A stretch of 64,000 nucleotides of DNA from UBA4459 sp963776205 (GCA_963776205.1 CAVZLR010000002.1:186001-250000); one strand, 5' to 3'; shown: positions 6,684 to 16,203, counted from the first letter of the stretch. Numbers and translations are program-made. The notes: generated from the sequence alone by a model not told the origin.

Positions 6684-9071
6684 ATGGGCGTTAAATGTGA
6701 GCATTGTGGCGAAGACTGTGGAAAACATCCGGTTATGTGGGATGAAAAACCATTTTGTTGCTATGGATGCAAAACGGTTTACGAAATTCTGAATGTAAAA
6801 AAGCTCGATAAATATTATGAAATTAAACCCATGTCGGGCATCAAAGTTGAACAAACCGATGTGGGTGATAAATATGCTTATCTTGATTTGGAAGAGATTC
6901 AGGAAAAAATTCTCTCCTTTTCCGATGGTGGAATTAGCAAAATAACATTCTTTATTCCGACAATTCATTGTGCATCTTGCATCTGGTTATTGGAAAACCT
7001 TTCAAGTCTGAATTCTGGAATAATTCAATCAAGTGTGAATTTTCCGAAGAAGAATGTAAGCATTACATTTAAAGAACAGGAGATAAGTTTGAGACGATTG
7101 GTTGAATTGTTGGTTTCAATTCATTATATTCCTGAAATAACACTGGATCAGCTGGATACAAAAAGTGGTGATAAAGCAGCTCGCGATCTCTTATTAAAGA
7201 TTGGTGTCGCAGGATTTAGTTTACTTAATGTAATGCTTTACAATTTCCCCGAATATTTGCCCGGTGGAGAGTTATTGGAAAAAGAATTTATGCGATATTT
7301 CGGATGGCTAAGTTTTATGCTGTCTCTACCAGTAGTTTTTTATAGCGCCAGCGATTACTACCTGTCAGCTTATAAAGGCTTAAAGCATAAAATAATCAAT
7401 ATCGATGTTCCGATCACGCTGGGCATATTCACATTATTCATTGAAAGTTCATACCAAATTCTGACAGGAAGCGGAATCGGGTTTTTAGATTCCCTTGTTG
7501 GGTTGGTTTTTCTGCTTCTCATCGGAAAATGGTACCAGGGAAAGACCTACCAGGCGTTATCCTTCGAACGTGACTATAAATCGTACTTTCCAGTAGCGGT
7601 TACAAAATTAATTAGCCACAAAGAGGTAAGTACGCCACTTCAGAAAATCGCTACCGGAGATCGTATTTTGATCAGAAACCAGGAATTAATCCCGGCAGAT
7701 GCCAAATTACTAAAGGGCTATGCTAATATTGATTATTCCTTTGTTACCGGGGAAGCCATTCCGGTTCCTAAAAAAGAAGGTGAATTGATTTTTGCCGGAG
7801 GCAGGCAAGTTGGTGCAGCAATAGAACTGGAAGTGATACATGATGTTGAACAAAGTTACCTGACACAACTTTGGAACCAGGATAAAAAAACAACAGTTGA
7901 CTCAGGCTTAAATACAATTATTAACAGAGTAAGCGAGTATTTTACAATAATTATATTACTTATTGCAACCGTCGCTGCTGTTTATTGGCTATTCAACGAT
8001 CCCACATTAGCAGTATTTGCTTTTACTTCTGTTTTAATTATTGCCTGCCCATGTGCATTGGCACTTACAGTACCGTTTACTTTTGGAAGCACAATGCGAG
8101 TATTTGGCCGAAAAGGTTTTTATATTAAGAATACCCAGGTTATTGAAGAATTAAAAAAAATTGATGCTATTGTTTTTGATAAAACCGGAACCTTAACACA
8201 CTCACGCTCTATGGTTGCCAATTTTATTGGAGACTCACTCAGTAAAGAGGAACTGATCATGATCAAATCTTTAAGTTCCAATTCGAGCCATCCTTTAAGT
8301 GCAACCATAAAAGACAATATTGATTTTTCAGATTCCTATGAAGTTGAAGGCTTTCAGGAAATTCCTGCAATGGGAATAACAGGAATTATTAAAGGTAAAC
8401 GAATTAATATTGGTTCTAAAAAATTTGTAACCGGAAAAGATGATGTGGATGTCGAATCCACCAATGTGTATGTTTTTATTGATGACACAGTGAAAGGGTA
8501 TTTTCGAATAGAAAATAAATACCGTGATGGTCTGGCACAAGTAATTGACAGCTTAAAAGAAAATTATCAGTTATTTCTTCTATCAGGCGATAATGAAGCC
8601 GAAAAAAAGAACCTCACTCCTATTTTTGGTTCCGACACACAACTCTATTTTAACCAAAGTCCTACTGATAAAATGGAATTTATAGCAAAACTAAAAAAAG
8701 AGGGCAAGAAAGTTCTTATGATTGGCGATGGACTGAATGACGCAGGGGCTTTAATAAAAAGTGACGTTGGATTAACCATTGCCGACGATATATATAGCTT
8801 CTCACCTGCTTGTGATGGCATCATTGAATCTTCAAAATTTCAAATTATTGATCAGTTCATCAAATTCACACATAAGTCATTGAATATTGTGAAGGTCAGT
8901 TTTATAATTTCATTTCTTTATAACATTATCGGTATTTACTTTGCTATTCAGGGAACCCTTTCACCGCTTATTGCTGCAATCCTTATGCCGCTGAGTTCTA
9001 TTAGTGTTGTTGCGTTTGCAACATTTATGGTTTCCAATACATCCAAAATCATTACTCCGTTTAAAGAATAG
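6684..9071 (+). CDS. ccoI: CcoI-type copper-translocating P1B ATPase
   Basis: A 795-residue heavy-metal P-type ATPase. The N-terminus has a cysteine-rich zinc-finger-like segment (CEHCGEDCG...FCCYGCK, about residues 5-30). An HMA domain follows with its CASC metal site at residues 96-99. The transport site CPC is at 455-457, the phosphorylated Asp lies in DKTGT at 499, the HP motif near 535 reads SSHPLSA, and GDGLND is at 681-686. There are eight predicted membrane helices. This architecture and its place directly before ccoS and ccoN mark it as CcoI/FixI, which supplies copper for the CuB centre of cbb3 oxidase. Confidence 0.93.
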   Translation: MGVKCEHCGEDCGKHPVMWDEKPFCCYGCKTVYEILNVKKLDKYYEIKPMSGIKVEQTDVGDKYAYLDLEEIQEKILSFSDGGISKITFFIPTIHCASCIWLLENLSSLNSGIIQSSVNFPKKNVSITFKEQEISLRRLVELLVSIHYIPEITLDQLDTKSGDKAARDLLLKIGVAGFSLLNVMLYNFPEYLPGGELLEKEFMRYFGWLSFMLSLPVVFYSASDYYLSAYKGLKHKIINIDVPITLGIFTLFIESSYQILTGSGIGFLDSLVGLVFLLLIGKWYQGKTYQALSFERDYKSYFPVAVTKLISHKEVSTPLQKIATGDRILIRNQELIPADAKLLKGYANIDYSFVTGEAIPVPKKEGELIFAGGRQVGAAIELEVIHDVEQSYLTQLWNQDKKTTVDSGLNTIINRVSEYFTIIILLIATVAAVYWLFNDPTLAVFAFTSVLIIACPCALALTVPFTFGSTMRVFGRKGFYIKNTQVIEELKKIDAIVFDKTGTLTHSRSMVANFIGDSLSKEELIMIKSLSSNSSHPLSATIKDNIDFSDSYEVEGFQEIPAMGITGIIKGKRINIGSKKFVTGKDDVDVESTNVYVFIDDTVKGYFRIENKYRDGLAQVIDSLKENYQLFLLSGDNEAEKKNLTPIFGSDTQLYFNQSPTDKMEFIAKLKKEGKKVLMIGDGLNDAGALIKSDVGLTIADDIYSFSPACDGIIESSKFQIIDQFIKFTHKSLNIVKVSFIISFLYNIIGIYFAIQGTLSPLIAAILMPLSSISVVAFATFMVSNTSKIITPFKE

Positions 9072-9180
9072 ATCTGCTATTCTGTTCATATATTGGGATA
9101 AAAAAACCATTCATATACCAACATTTATATATATTTTATTTAAATTTGGGGCCAATCAAAAAAACCAAATTACAACTTTC

Positions 9181-9360
9181 GTGTCAGTTATTATTCTTCT
9201 TATCATCATTGGGATTATTGTAGCAGGAGGTTTCTTAATAGGATTTATATGGGCAGTGAAAAGTGGTCAGTACGACGACACTTATTCGCCAGCCATCAGG
9301 ATGCTATTTGATGATGCCAAACCTGTTAAAAAAAAAGTGATGATGAAAAAGAAGCAATAG
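9181..9360 (+). CDS. ccoS: CcoS, cbb3 oxidase assembly protein
   Basis: A 59-residue single-pass membrane protein starting at a GTG (9181), giving MSVIILLIIIGIIVAGGFL. It then has FIWAVKSGQYDDTYSPAIRM (about residues 26-45), the signature of CcoS, which is needed to insert cofactors into cbb3 oxidase. The frame stays open upstream, but earlier starts would lie in sequence overlapping the ATPase gene and add non-family residues. A lysine-rich tail ends the protein. A TAAATTTG box at 9141-9148 could start a transcript here. Confidence 0.9.
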   Translation: MSVIILLIIIGIIVAGGFLIGFIWAVKSGQYDDTYSPAIRMLFDDAKPVKKKVMMKKKQ

Positions 9361-9428
9361 GCATGAAGGATGAAAAAAGTAAATGTCATAAAGATGACAA
9401 ATCATTAAACAACCAATAAATTAAGCTT

Positions 9429-11552
9429 ATGGCGTTAGAAAAATTTACGTATGACAACAGGTTAACAAAAATGTTCCTATTTGCCAGTATTGTATTTGGT
9501 GTAATTGGAATGTTGGTTGGTCTTATCGCAGCGCTGGAACTGATTTTCCCTAACCTTAGTGGCGGGATCTCCATTTTCTCATTCGGGCGAATCAGGCCAT
9601 TACACACAAACGCAGTAATTTTTGCCTTCGTTGGTAATGGTATTTTCACTGCAATTTATTACTCAATGCCCCGGTTATTAAAAACACCCATGTTTAGCAA
9701 ATCATTGGGTAATATTCATTTCTGGGGATGGCAACTGATCATTTTAGCAGCAGCAATTACATTGCCATTAGGATTTTCATCATCCAAAGAGTATGCTGAA
9801 CTTGAATGGCCAATTGATATTGCAGTCGTTCTCATTTGGGTAGTGTTTGGTATTAACATGATAGGGACCATCCTGAAGCGAAGAGTTAAACATATTTATG
9901 TCGCCATTTGGTTTTACATTGCAACATGGGTTACAGTTGCTGTATTATACATTACCAATAATGTTGAGATCCCTGTAAGCATTTGGAAAAGTTATCCTGT
10001 TTATGCAGGTATCCAGGATGCGCTGGTACAATGGTGGTATGGGCATAATGCTGTTGCATTCTTTTTAACAACCCCTTATTTAGGTTTGATGTATTATTTT
10101 ATTCCTAAGATTTCAAACCGGCCAGTCTATTCATACAAACTGTCAATCATCCACTTTTGGGCATTAATATTCTTATATATTTGGGCAGGACCTCACCATT
10201 TGCTTTATTCAGCATTACCTGATTGGGCCCAAGCCTTAGGTGTTGTATTTTCAGTAATGCTCATTGCGCCGTCGTGGGGTGGTATGATCAATGGTTTGCT
10301 TACTTTGAGAGGTGCCTGGGATAAAGTACGTGAAGACCCAGTACTAAAAATGCTGGTTGTTGGTGTAACCGCTTATGGTATGGCAACATTTGAAGGCCCG
10401 CTTCTTTCATTAAAATCAGTAAACGCATTAAGTCATTTTACCGACTGGACTATTGCACACGTCCATATTGGAACGCTGGGATGGAATGGCATGCTGACAT
10501 TCGGAATGATCTATTGGTTGGTTCCACGAATGTTTAACACGAAACTGTTCTCCATAAAATTAGCCAACACACACTTTTGGATTGCAACGCTGGGTATGCT
10601 TTTCTTCTCAATCCCATTATATTTTGCCGGATTTACACAGGCTTTGATGTGGAAACAGTTTACAGCCGAAGGATACCTTGCCTATCCTAATTTCCTTGAA
10701 ACCATAACACAAATATTACCCATGTATTACCTGCGTGCTTTTGGCGGCACATTGTACTTTGTTGGTATGCTGTTATTTGTGTATAATATTGTTAAAACAT
10801 CCATTGCCGGAAACTTTATTCGTTATGAAGAAGATGAAGCCCCTGCAATGGAAAAGGAACATTCAAAGAAAAAAGAAGGATGGCACAGAAAATTGGAAGG
10901 CAAACCAATACAGTTTACTGTATTAGCGCTTATTGCCATTTTGATTGGAGGTTTGATCGAGGTTGTGCCAATGTACCTGGTTAAATCAAATATTCCTACC
11001 ATTAGTAGTGTTCAACCTTATACGCCGCTTGAATTAGAAGGCCGGGATATTTATGTAAGAGAGGGATGCTATGTTTGCCACTCCCAAATGATCCGGCCAT
11101 TCCGTAGCGAAACAGCTAGGTATGGTGAATACACAAAAGCAGGTGAAACAGTTTACGATCATCCGTTTTTATTCGGTTCGAAAAGAACAGGACCCGATCT
11201 GGCACGAATTGGTGTAACATCATTACCCAATTATAAGCCTGACTCATGGCATTACAGTCATATGATTGATCCGCAAAAATTGAATGCTGAATCGATTATG
11301 CCTCCTTATCCATGGTTGGCCGAAAACGATTTGGATATCTCAAGCACAGCTAAAAAAATAGAAGTAATGCAGCAGCTGGGAGTACCCTATCCTAATGGTT
11401 ATGCTGATAAAGCCGTAGCTGATCTGAAAGAACAAGCTAAAAAAATAGGGGAGGGATTGCGTGCAGGCGGAATTGAAGCTGATGATAATAAAGAGATAAT
11501 TGCTCTGATAGCTTATTTACAACGACTTGGCACAGATTTATATAATGAGTAA
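9429..11552 (+). CDS. ccoNO: CcoN-CcoO fusion, cbb3-type cytochrome c oxidase subunits I and II
   Basis: A 707-residue fusion. Residues 1 to about 480 form the CcoN catalytic subunit, with 12 or more membrane helices and conserved segments such as GRIRPLHTNAVIFAF, YGHNAVAFFLT and WTIAHVHIGTLGWNG that carry haem and CuB histidine ligands. A hydrophilic linker (about 460-490) joins it to CcoO. CcoO has one membrane helix and a c-type haem site CYVCH at residues 547-551 in GCYVCHSQMIRPFRSE. The enzyme reduces O2 to water with high affinity and pumps protons. Fused CcoNO is common in Bacteroidota. It is followed by ccoQ and ccoP. Confidence 0.95.
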   Translation: MALEKFTYDNRLTKMFLFASIVFGVIGMLVGLIAALELIFPNLSGGISIFSFGRIRPLHTNAVIFAFVGNGIFTAIYYSMPRLLKTPMFSKSLGNIHFWGWQLIILAAAITLPLGFSSSKEYAELEWPIDIAVVLIWVVFGINMIGTILKRRVKHIYVAIWFYIATWVTVAVLYITNNVEIPVSIWKSYPVYAGIQDALVQWWYGHNAVAFFLTTPYLGLMYYFIPKISNRPVYSYKLSIIHFWALIFLYIWAGPHHLLYSALPDWAQALGVVFSVMLIAPSWGGMINGLLTLRGAWDKVREDPVLKMLVVGVTAYGMATFEGPLLSLKSVNALSHFTDWTIAHVHIGTLGWNGMLTFGMIYWLVPRMFNTKLFSIKLANTHFWIATLGMLFFSIPLYFAGFTQALMWKQFTAEGYLAYPNFLETITQILPMYYLRAFGGTLYFVGMLLFVYNIVKTSIAGNFIRYEEDEAPAMEKEHSKKKEGWHRKLEGKPIQFTVLALIAILIGGLIEVVPMYLVKSNIPTISSVQPYTPLELEGRDIYVREGCYVCHSQMIRPFRSETARYGEYTKAGETVYDHPFLFGSKRTGPDLARIGVTSLPNYKPDSWHYSHMIDPQKLNAESIMPPYPWLAENDLDISSTAKKIEVMQQLGVPYPNGYADKAVADLKEQAKKIGEGLRAGGIEADDNKEIIALIAYLQRLGTDLYNE

Positions 11553-11580
11553 GCAAAGTCTGATATATACATTATAATTC

Positions 11581-11778
11581 ATGAAGATCGTTATTCATAC
11601 CATGGAACAGATTGCTGGAGTGGAAATATTCCCGATCATATCATTACTGTTATTTTTCATCTTTTTTATGGTTGTTGGCTATATGGTGCTGACAGCTGAT
11701 AAAAGTTATATTGATGAAATGAAAAATCTTCCATTGGATAAGGATAACGATCTGAATGATGAAAATCATTTAACCTGA
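11581..11778 (+). CDS. ccoQ: CcoQ-like small subunit of cbb3 oxidase
   Basis: A 65-residue protein with a single membrane helix (about residues 18-38) preceded by the family-like GVEIFPIISLLLFF. It has an acidic C-terminal tail. The position between ccoNO and ccoP and the small size fit CcoQ/FixQ, which stabilises the CcoP-CcoNO association. I kept the first ATG because the N-terminal residues align with those of other Bacteroidota CcoQ-like proteins; a second ATG lies seven codons later. Confidence 0.82.
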   Translation: MKIVIHTMEQIAGVEIFPIISLLLFFIFFMVVGYMVLTADKSYIDEMKNLPLDKDNDLNDENHLT

Positions 11779-11798
11779 AATTTTAAAAAAATAAAAAT

Positions 11799-12404
11799 AT
11801 GGCTAAAGAAAATATGAATCAGCATCATAATGAAGATTATGAATATGATACCCTGACTAATGAAAAGCTCATCAAAGATCATGATTATGATGGGATCAGG
11901 GAGCTGGATAATGATCTTCCGCCCTGGTGGAAATGGCTATTTTATATTACCATCATCTTTGCTGTTGTATATTGTATTCGTCTTTTTGTATTTCATTCTG
12001 ATGACCTGATGCAATATAGAGAATATGATAATGAAATGGCCAAAGTTGAAAGTAGCAAACCTGCACCTTCAGCAGATGCTGCAGCATTTGAAATAGTGGT
12101 TCTCGAAGACGAGGCATCATTGGCGAGTGGAAAAGAAACATGGGATAAAATTTGTGCCGTTTGCCATTTGGTTGACGGTGGTGGTTTGGTTGGACCAAAC
12201 ATGACGGACAATTATTGGATCCATGGCAACACGGTTGAGGATCTTTACAAAATTGTTGAAACCGGTGTAATAGAAAAAGGAATGATTCCCTATAAGGACC
12301 AGCTTTCTGAGCAAAAAAGGCTCGAAGTAGTGAGTTTCATTCTTGTTAAATTACAGGGCTCAACACCTGCTACTCCTAAAGCACCACAAGGTGATGAATA
12401 TTAA
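11799..12404 (+). CDS. ccoP: CcoP, cbb3 oxidase cytochrome c subunit III, single haem
   Basis: A 201-residue subunit. Residues 1-45 contain a conserved polar N-terminus (DYDGIRELDNDLPPWWKWLF) leading into one membrane helix (about 47-66). A periplasmic cytochrome c domain (about 95-195) has one haem site CAVCH at residues 119-123 and a likely axial Met in KGMIPY. Proteobacterial CcoP is usually dihaem and about 300 residues long, so this is the short single-haem form. CcoP accepts electrons from soluble cytochromes and passes them to CcoO. A strong inverted repeat follows at 12433-12462. Confidence 0.92.
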   Translation: MAKENMNQHHNEDYEYDTLTNEKLIKDHDYDGIRELDNDLPPWWKWLFYITIIFAVVYCIRLFVFHSDDLMQYREYDNEMAKVESSKPAPSADAAAFEIVVLEDEASLASGKETWDKICAVCHLVDGGGLVGPNMTDNYWIHGNTVEDLYKIVETGVIEKGMIPYKDQLSEQKRLEVVSFILVKLQGSTPATPKAPQGDEY

Positions 12405-12432
12405 GATGAGATAGATATTAAATTCCTTACAG

Positions 12433-12462
12433 TCAGAAGCCGGAACAAGTTCCGGCTTCTGA
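12433..12462 (+). terminator. Perfect 14-bp inverted repeat after ccoP
   Basis: Arms 12433-12446 and 12449-12462 pair perfectly with a 2-base loop. Only a short AATTTTAG follows, so it may be a weak terminator or a 3' end that stabilises the ccoNOQP transcript. Confidence 0.6.
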
Positions 12463-12521
12463 AATTTTAGGTCGCAGAGAATAAGTAACATAGGTACATT
12501 AATCCATAATTAACGATCAGG

Positions 12522-13934
12522 ATGGATAATAAAAAACAAACCAAAGAAACCGTTTATTATAGGGATAGCTTGTCAACGGTTGACAGTCAGGGAAAGCGAA
12601 AATGGGTTTATGCGAAAAAACCAGGCGGAAAATATTTCAATCGCAGGGCCATTTTAGCGAGTTTTCTTCTCATATTATTTTATGCAGGACCATTTTTGAA
12701 ATTTAATGGCGAACCCATAATGTTATTTAATATTATGGAAAGGAAGTTTATCATCTTTGGTGTCATTTTCTGGCCACAGGACTTTCACCTCATACTTCTC
12801 ACATTTATTACAACACTCGTATTTGTAGTATTGTTTACGGTCATATTTGGACGGTTATTTTGCGGATGGGTTTGTCCTCAGACTATTTTTATGGAATTTG
12901 TATTCCGGAGAATAGAGTATTTGATTGAAGGTGATTACTCAGCACAAAAAAGACTCAATAAACAAAGTTGGAATGGGGAAAAAATTAGAAAGAAGGTATT
13001 AAAGCATACGCTATTTTTCCTGATTGCATTTATTACAGCCTGTACATTTCTGTCATATATTATAGGAATGGATGCACTGATCAGTTACTTTTCAGAAGGT
13101 ATCAATCCCCACCTGGCAGGATTTATCGGACTTGTGATTTTCTCGGGCGCCTTCTATTTTATATTTGCTTTCTTTCGCGAGCAAGTTTGTACCATCGCTT
13201 GCCCTTACGGAAGACTCCAAAGTGTTTTAATTGATAAAAAGACCATATTAGTTGGATACGATTACAAAAGGGGTGAACCCCGTTTACCATTATCAAAAAA
13301 CAGGGATGCAAATGCCGGCGATTGTATTAATTGCAATAAATGTGTTATTGTTTGTCCAACAGGTATTGACATTCGCAACGGAACACAAATGGAGTGTATC
13401 AATTGCACCGCATGTATGGACGCATGTAACAGTGTAATGAAAAAAATAAATAAACCTCTCGGACTGATTCGGTATGATTCAGAACAAGGTATTGCCAAAG
13501 GTGAGCATAAAATTTTCAATGCCCGGTCAATAGCCTATTCGGTTGTTTTAACACTTTTAATATTATTTGTGGCGGGCTTATTTGCTATCAGGGGCGATTT
13601 TGAAGCTACTATATTACGTGCCCGTGGTTCACTATACCAGGAATATGGCGCTGATAGTATCAGTAACATCTACAATTTTAATATTGTAAATAAAATCAGA
13701 AAACCTATCGAAGTTGATTTCAAACTTGAATCGCATGCCGGTAGTATTAAATACCTGGGTGAAAATTTAATAGTGAATAAAGGAGAAGTCGGTAAAGGAT
13801 CTTTTCTAGTTATTATTAGTGAAGATCAACTGACAAGTTCCAGCACACCAATCATCATTGGTTTATACAGAAACAATGAGAAAGTTGAAGAATATAACAG
13901 TACTTTTGTAGGGCCAAACTCATTGGATAATTAA
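12522..13934 (+). CDS. ccoG: CcoG, cbb3 oxidase accessory ferredoxin-like membrane protein
   Basis: A 470-residue protein with about five membrane helices. It has the NapH/FixG motifs FCGWVCPQTIFMEF (near residue 118) and CTIACPYGRLQS (near 223), then two 4Fe-4S motifs, CINCNKCVIVCPTG (near 269) and CINCTACMDAC (near 293). A C-terminal immunoglobulin-like periplasmic domain (about 375-470) is typical of FixG. CcoG reduces Cu(II) for delivery to cbb3 oxidase. It starts the ccoG-ccoH-TauE/SafE run after the hairpin downstream of ccoP. Confidence 0.95.
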   Translation: MDNKKQTKETVYYRDSLSTVDSQGKRKWVYAKKPGGKYFNRRAILASFLLILFYAGPFLKFNGEPIMLFNIMERKFIIFGVIFWPQDFHLILLTFITTLVFVVLFTVIFGRLFCGWVCPQTIFMEFVFRRIEYLIEGDYSAQKRLNKQSWNGEKIRKKVLKHTLFFLIAFITACTFLSYIIGMDALISYFSEGINPHLAGFIGLVIFSGAFYFIFAFFREQVCTIACPYGRLQSVLIDKKTILVGYDYKRGEPRLPLSKNRDANAGDCINCNKCVIVCPTGIDIRNGTQMECINCTACMDACNSVMKKINKPLGLIRYDSEQGIAKGEHKIFNARSIAYSVVLTLLILFVAGLFAIRGDFEATILRARGSLYQEYGADSISNIYNFNIVNKIRKPIEVDFKLESHAGSIKYLGENLIVNKGEVGKGSFLVIISEDQLTSSSTPIIIGLYRNNEKVEEYNSTFVGPNSLDN

Positions 13935-13965
13935 TAGAATTTTTAAACCAATAATAACATCCTAT

Positions 13966-14412
13966 ATGTTAAAAAAGATTCCATGGAATTGGGGAACGAA
14001 ACTGGTAATTGCTATCATTCTTTTTATGAGTTTCATTTTTATATTTGTTTATTTAAGCATTCAAAACCCAATTGATCTGGTTGAAAAAGATTATTATCCG
14101 AAAGGCCTTAAATATCAGACGCGAATTGATGAAATCGAGATGGCAGCATCATTAAAAGATGATTTTATTATTTCTCAGGACAATGGGTTCATTATTTTAT
14201 CAATACCTGAAATACATCCTGATTCAGGTTCTATTGTGTTCTTTCGCCCTTCAGATCATTTACTTGATTTTGCTTCGAACATTCAACCAGACTCGTCAAA
14301 TAAAATGTATTTTCCGGTACAAGAATTCAAAACAGGAATGTATGTGCTAAAAGTGCATTGGTATGAGAATAAAGCCGGTTATTTTGTAGAAAAAAAATTC
14401 TTCATCAATTAA
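13966..14412 (+). CDS. ccoH: CcoH/FixH family cbb3 assembly protein
   Basis: A 148-residue protein with one N-terminal membrane helix (about 10-32), the motif NPIDLVEKDYYPKGLKYQ (near 37-54) and a beta-rich periplasmic domain ending GMYVLKVHWYENKAGYFVEK. These are typical of FixH, which associates with the cbb3 oxidase during assembly. It lies 31 bases after ccoG and 2 bases before the next gene, which points to translational coupling. Confidence 0.9.
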   Translation: MLKKIPWNWGTKLVIAIILFMSFIFIFVYLSIQNPIDLVEKDYYPKGLKYQTRIDEIEMAASLKDDFIISQDNGFIILSIPEIHPDSGSIVFFRPSDHLLDFASNIQPDSSNKMYFPVQEFKTGMYVLKVHWYENKAGYFVEKKFFIN

Positions 14413-14414
14413 TT

Positions 14415-15167
14415 ATGAACGATTTATACATAGTTGCCCTCATGACCGGATTGGTTGGCAGTTTGCATTGTATTGGTATGTGCGGGCCTATTGCAGTTGC
14501 CTTGCCCCTTGGAAATAAATCATGGTTTCATAAAGTTTTAGGAAGCTTTATTTATAATGTTGGCAGGATTGCCACTTATGCACTACTGGGGGTTCTTTTT
14601 GGTTTACTTGGACAAGGAATTGAAATGGCAGGCTTACAGAAGTGGGCTTCAATAGGATTGGGAATAGTGCTTATTTTATCTGTCCTGTTTCCAGTATTAT
14701 TTAAAGGGCAGGCCAATATCGACCGATTCTTTTTTGGATATGCCGGAAAACTTATTGGTAAATTCCGAAAACTATTCAATATATCATCATACCCTTCGCT
14801 TCTTGTCATTGGATTATTAAACGGTTTGTTGCCATGTGGCCTGGTTTATGTGGCTATAGCAGGTGCAATAAATACAAATGATATTGTTAGTGGAGCCGTT
14901 TACATGAGTATCTTTGGCATTGGAACTATTCCTATTATGGCTTCCATACCTATTGTAGGAAATTTAATAGGAACAAATATTAGAAAAAAGTTTAAAGGTG
15001 TTGTATCAACTTTTATTGTTATTCTTGGTATTATTTTCATTTTAAGAGGCCTGTCACTTGGCATACCTTATATAAGTCCGCCAGAAAAGGTGTTGCAACC
15101 CCATGAAAAAACAATGAAGCACAATACGACGGAATTGGGTAAAGAAACAGCACCTTGTTGTCATTAA
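14415..15167 (+). CDS. TauE/SafE-like (UreH/DsbD-type) membrane protein of the cbb3 cluster
   Basis: A 250-residue membrane protein with six predicted helices. Motifs near the start (GLVGSLHCIGMCGPIAVALP) and in the middle (GLLNGLLPCGLVYVAIAGA, near 132-150) each carry a Cys in a helix, as in the sulfite exporter TauE/SafE or urease accessory UreH-2 family that accompanies cbb3 operons. It ends in APCCH, a possible metal-binding tail. It is translationally coupled to ccoH. Copper handling during oxidase assembly is the likely role, but the transported substrate is not proven for this family. Confidence 0.85.
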   Translation: MNDLYIVALMTGLVGSLHCIGMCGPIAVALPLGNKSWFHKVLGSFIYNVGRIATYALLGVLFGLLGQGIEMAGLQKWASIGLGIVLILSVLFPVLFKGQANIDRFFFGYAGKLIGKFRKLFNISSYPSLLVIGLLNGLLPCGLVYVAIAGAINTNDIVSGAVYMSIFGIGTIPIMASIPIVGNLIGTNIRKKFKGVVSTFIVILGIIFILRGLSLGIPYISPPEKVLQPHEKTMKHNTTELGKETAPCCH

Positions 15168-15201
15168 AATCAAATTATTAATTTTAAAAATAAGTGTAAT
15201 C

Positions 15202-15669
15202 ATGAAAAAAATAGCGATAATATTAATTCTGGGCAGCATGATAGTAACTGCTGCAACCTCTTATGGTTATTTAAAGGAAACCTATACCTCGAATGTAGAA
15301 AATTCATTGGTTTATCTTCCTCAGGATGACCCGGCAGATGCAAAATTCCCGGAAGGCGCCAAAATTTATAAAACAAAATGTGTTGCCTGCCACCAACTCA
15401 CCGGGTTGGGTATACCCAATGCGTTTCCTCCACTTAAAGGTTCTGATTATTTACTGGCCGATAAAAAAAGAGCTGTTAAGCAGGTGTTGAATGGATCACA
15501 TGAAGAAATGGTAGTGAATGGTGTTACCTATAATATGCCAATGCCTTTCCAGGTAGACACACATGAAGATGCAGTAAATGTGATCAATTATACACTGAAC
15601 GCCTGGGGAAATGATGGCGGAATTATTACCATTGAAGAAGTAAAAGACATTAAAATTGTAAGACCATAA
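15202..15669 (+). CDS. Small exported c-type cytochrome
   Basis: A 155-residue protein with an N-terminal signal or anchor (about 1-24). A class I cytochrome c domain has its haem site CVACH at residues 60-64, then QLTGLGIPNAFPPLKGSDYL, and a later Met in the VTYNMPMPFQ segment as a likely axial ligand. It lies between the cbb3 and caa3 gene sets and could donate electrons to either oxidase. The single-haem CcoP makes a separate donor cytochrome plausible. The next gene begins 3 bases after its stop. Confidence 0.9.
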   Translation: MKKIAIILILGSMIVTAATSYGYLKETYTSNVENSLVYLPQDDPADAKFPEGAKIYKTKCVACHQLTGLGIPNAFPPLKGSDYLLADKKRAVKQVLNGSHEEMVVNGVTYNMPMPFQVDTHEDAVNVINYTLNAWGNDGGIITIEEVKDIKIVRP

Positions 15670-15672
15670 AAT

Positions 15673-16182
15673 ATGAGAAATATTTTCTATTTATTAGCGG
15701 TATCCTTGCTTGTTATATTTAGTTCGTGTTGTAATCAGGATAATAAAAAAGAGCAAGAAAGCAAGCATGAAACTGCTGTAGCACCTACCTCTTCCACAGG
15801 AAACTTTGGAGAAGATATTACAGTAGATGATGCTATTTCTGTAGTAAATCTACCGGCATTATTGGAAGGTCAGGAGACCGTGGAAGTAAAATTAACTGGA
15901 GATGTAGCAGCGGTTTGCCAAATGTCAGGCTGCTGGGTGGATGTTGCAATGGGAAATGATAAGATCATTCATGTTACGTTTAAAGATGATAGTTTTTTAT
16001 TACCGAAAGATGCGGCTGGTAAAACAGCCGTAATAGAAGGCATAGCATCATACGAAGAAATTCCTGTGGATATGCTGAAGCATATAGCTGAAGATGAGGG
16101 AAAAACTCAGGAAGAAATAGATGCCATTAAGGACCCCAAATTAGAATATACTTTTATTGCCAAAGGTGTAATTCTATTTTAG
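15673..16182 (+). CDS. DUF4920 lipoprotein
   Basis: A 169-residue lipoprotein: the signal ends in the lipobox FSSC (Cys19, followed by another Cys). The body matches DUF4920, with the conserved VCQMSGCWVDVAMG (near 78-91) and HVTFKDDSFLLPKDAAGKTA. The CxMSGCW pattern suggests a disulphide or a metal site. The family has no established function. Its coupling to a cytochrome c gene and its place between two oxidase operons suggest a periplasmic role in copper or haem handling, which is inference. A terminator follows. Confidence 0.85.
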   Translation: MRNIFYLLAVSLLVIFSSCCNQDNKKEQESKHETAVAPTSSTGNFGEDITVDDAISVVNLPALLEGQETVEVKLTGDVAAVCQMSGCWVDVAMGNDKIIHVTFKDDSFLLPKDAAGKTAVIEGIASYEEIPVDMLKHIAEDEGKTQEEIDAIKDPKLEYTFIAKGVILF

Positions 16183-16203
16183 AAAGCCTGTCAACTAGAT
16201 ATT

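Noticed and set aside
9004..9180. N-terminal extension of CcoS back to 9004
   Set aside because: That part overlaps the copper ATPase gene in another frame and is not family-like; GTG at 9181 gives the normal protein.
11953..12314. Several overlapping minus-strand frames opposite ccoP
   Set aside because: They arise from the coding bias of ccoP and have no promoter or family match.
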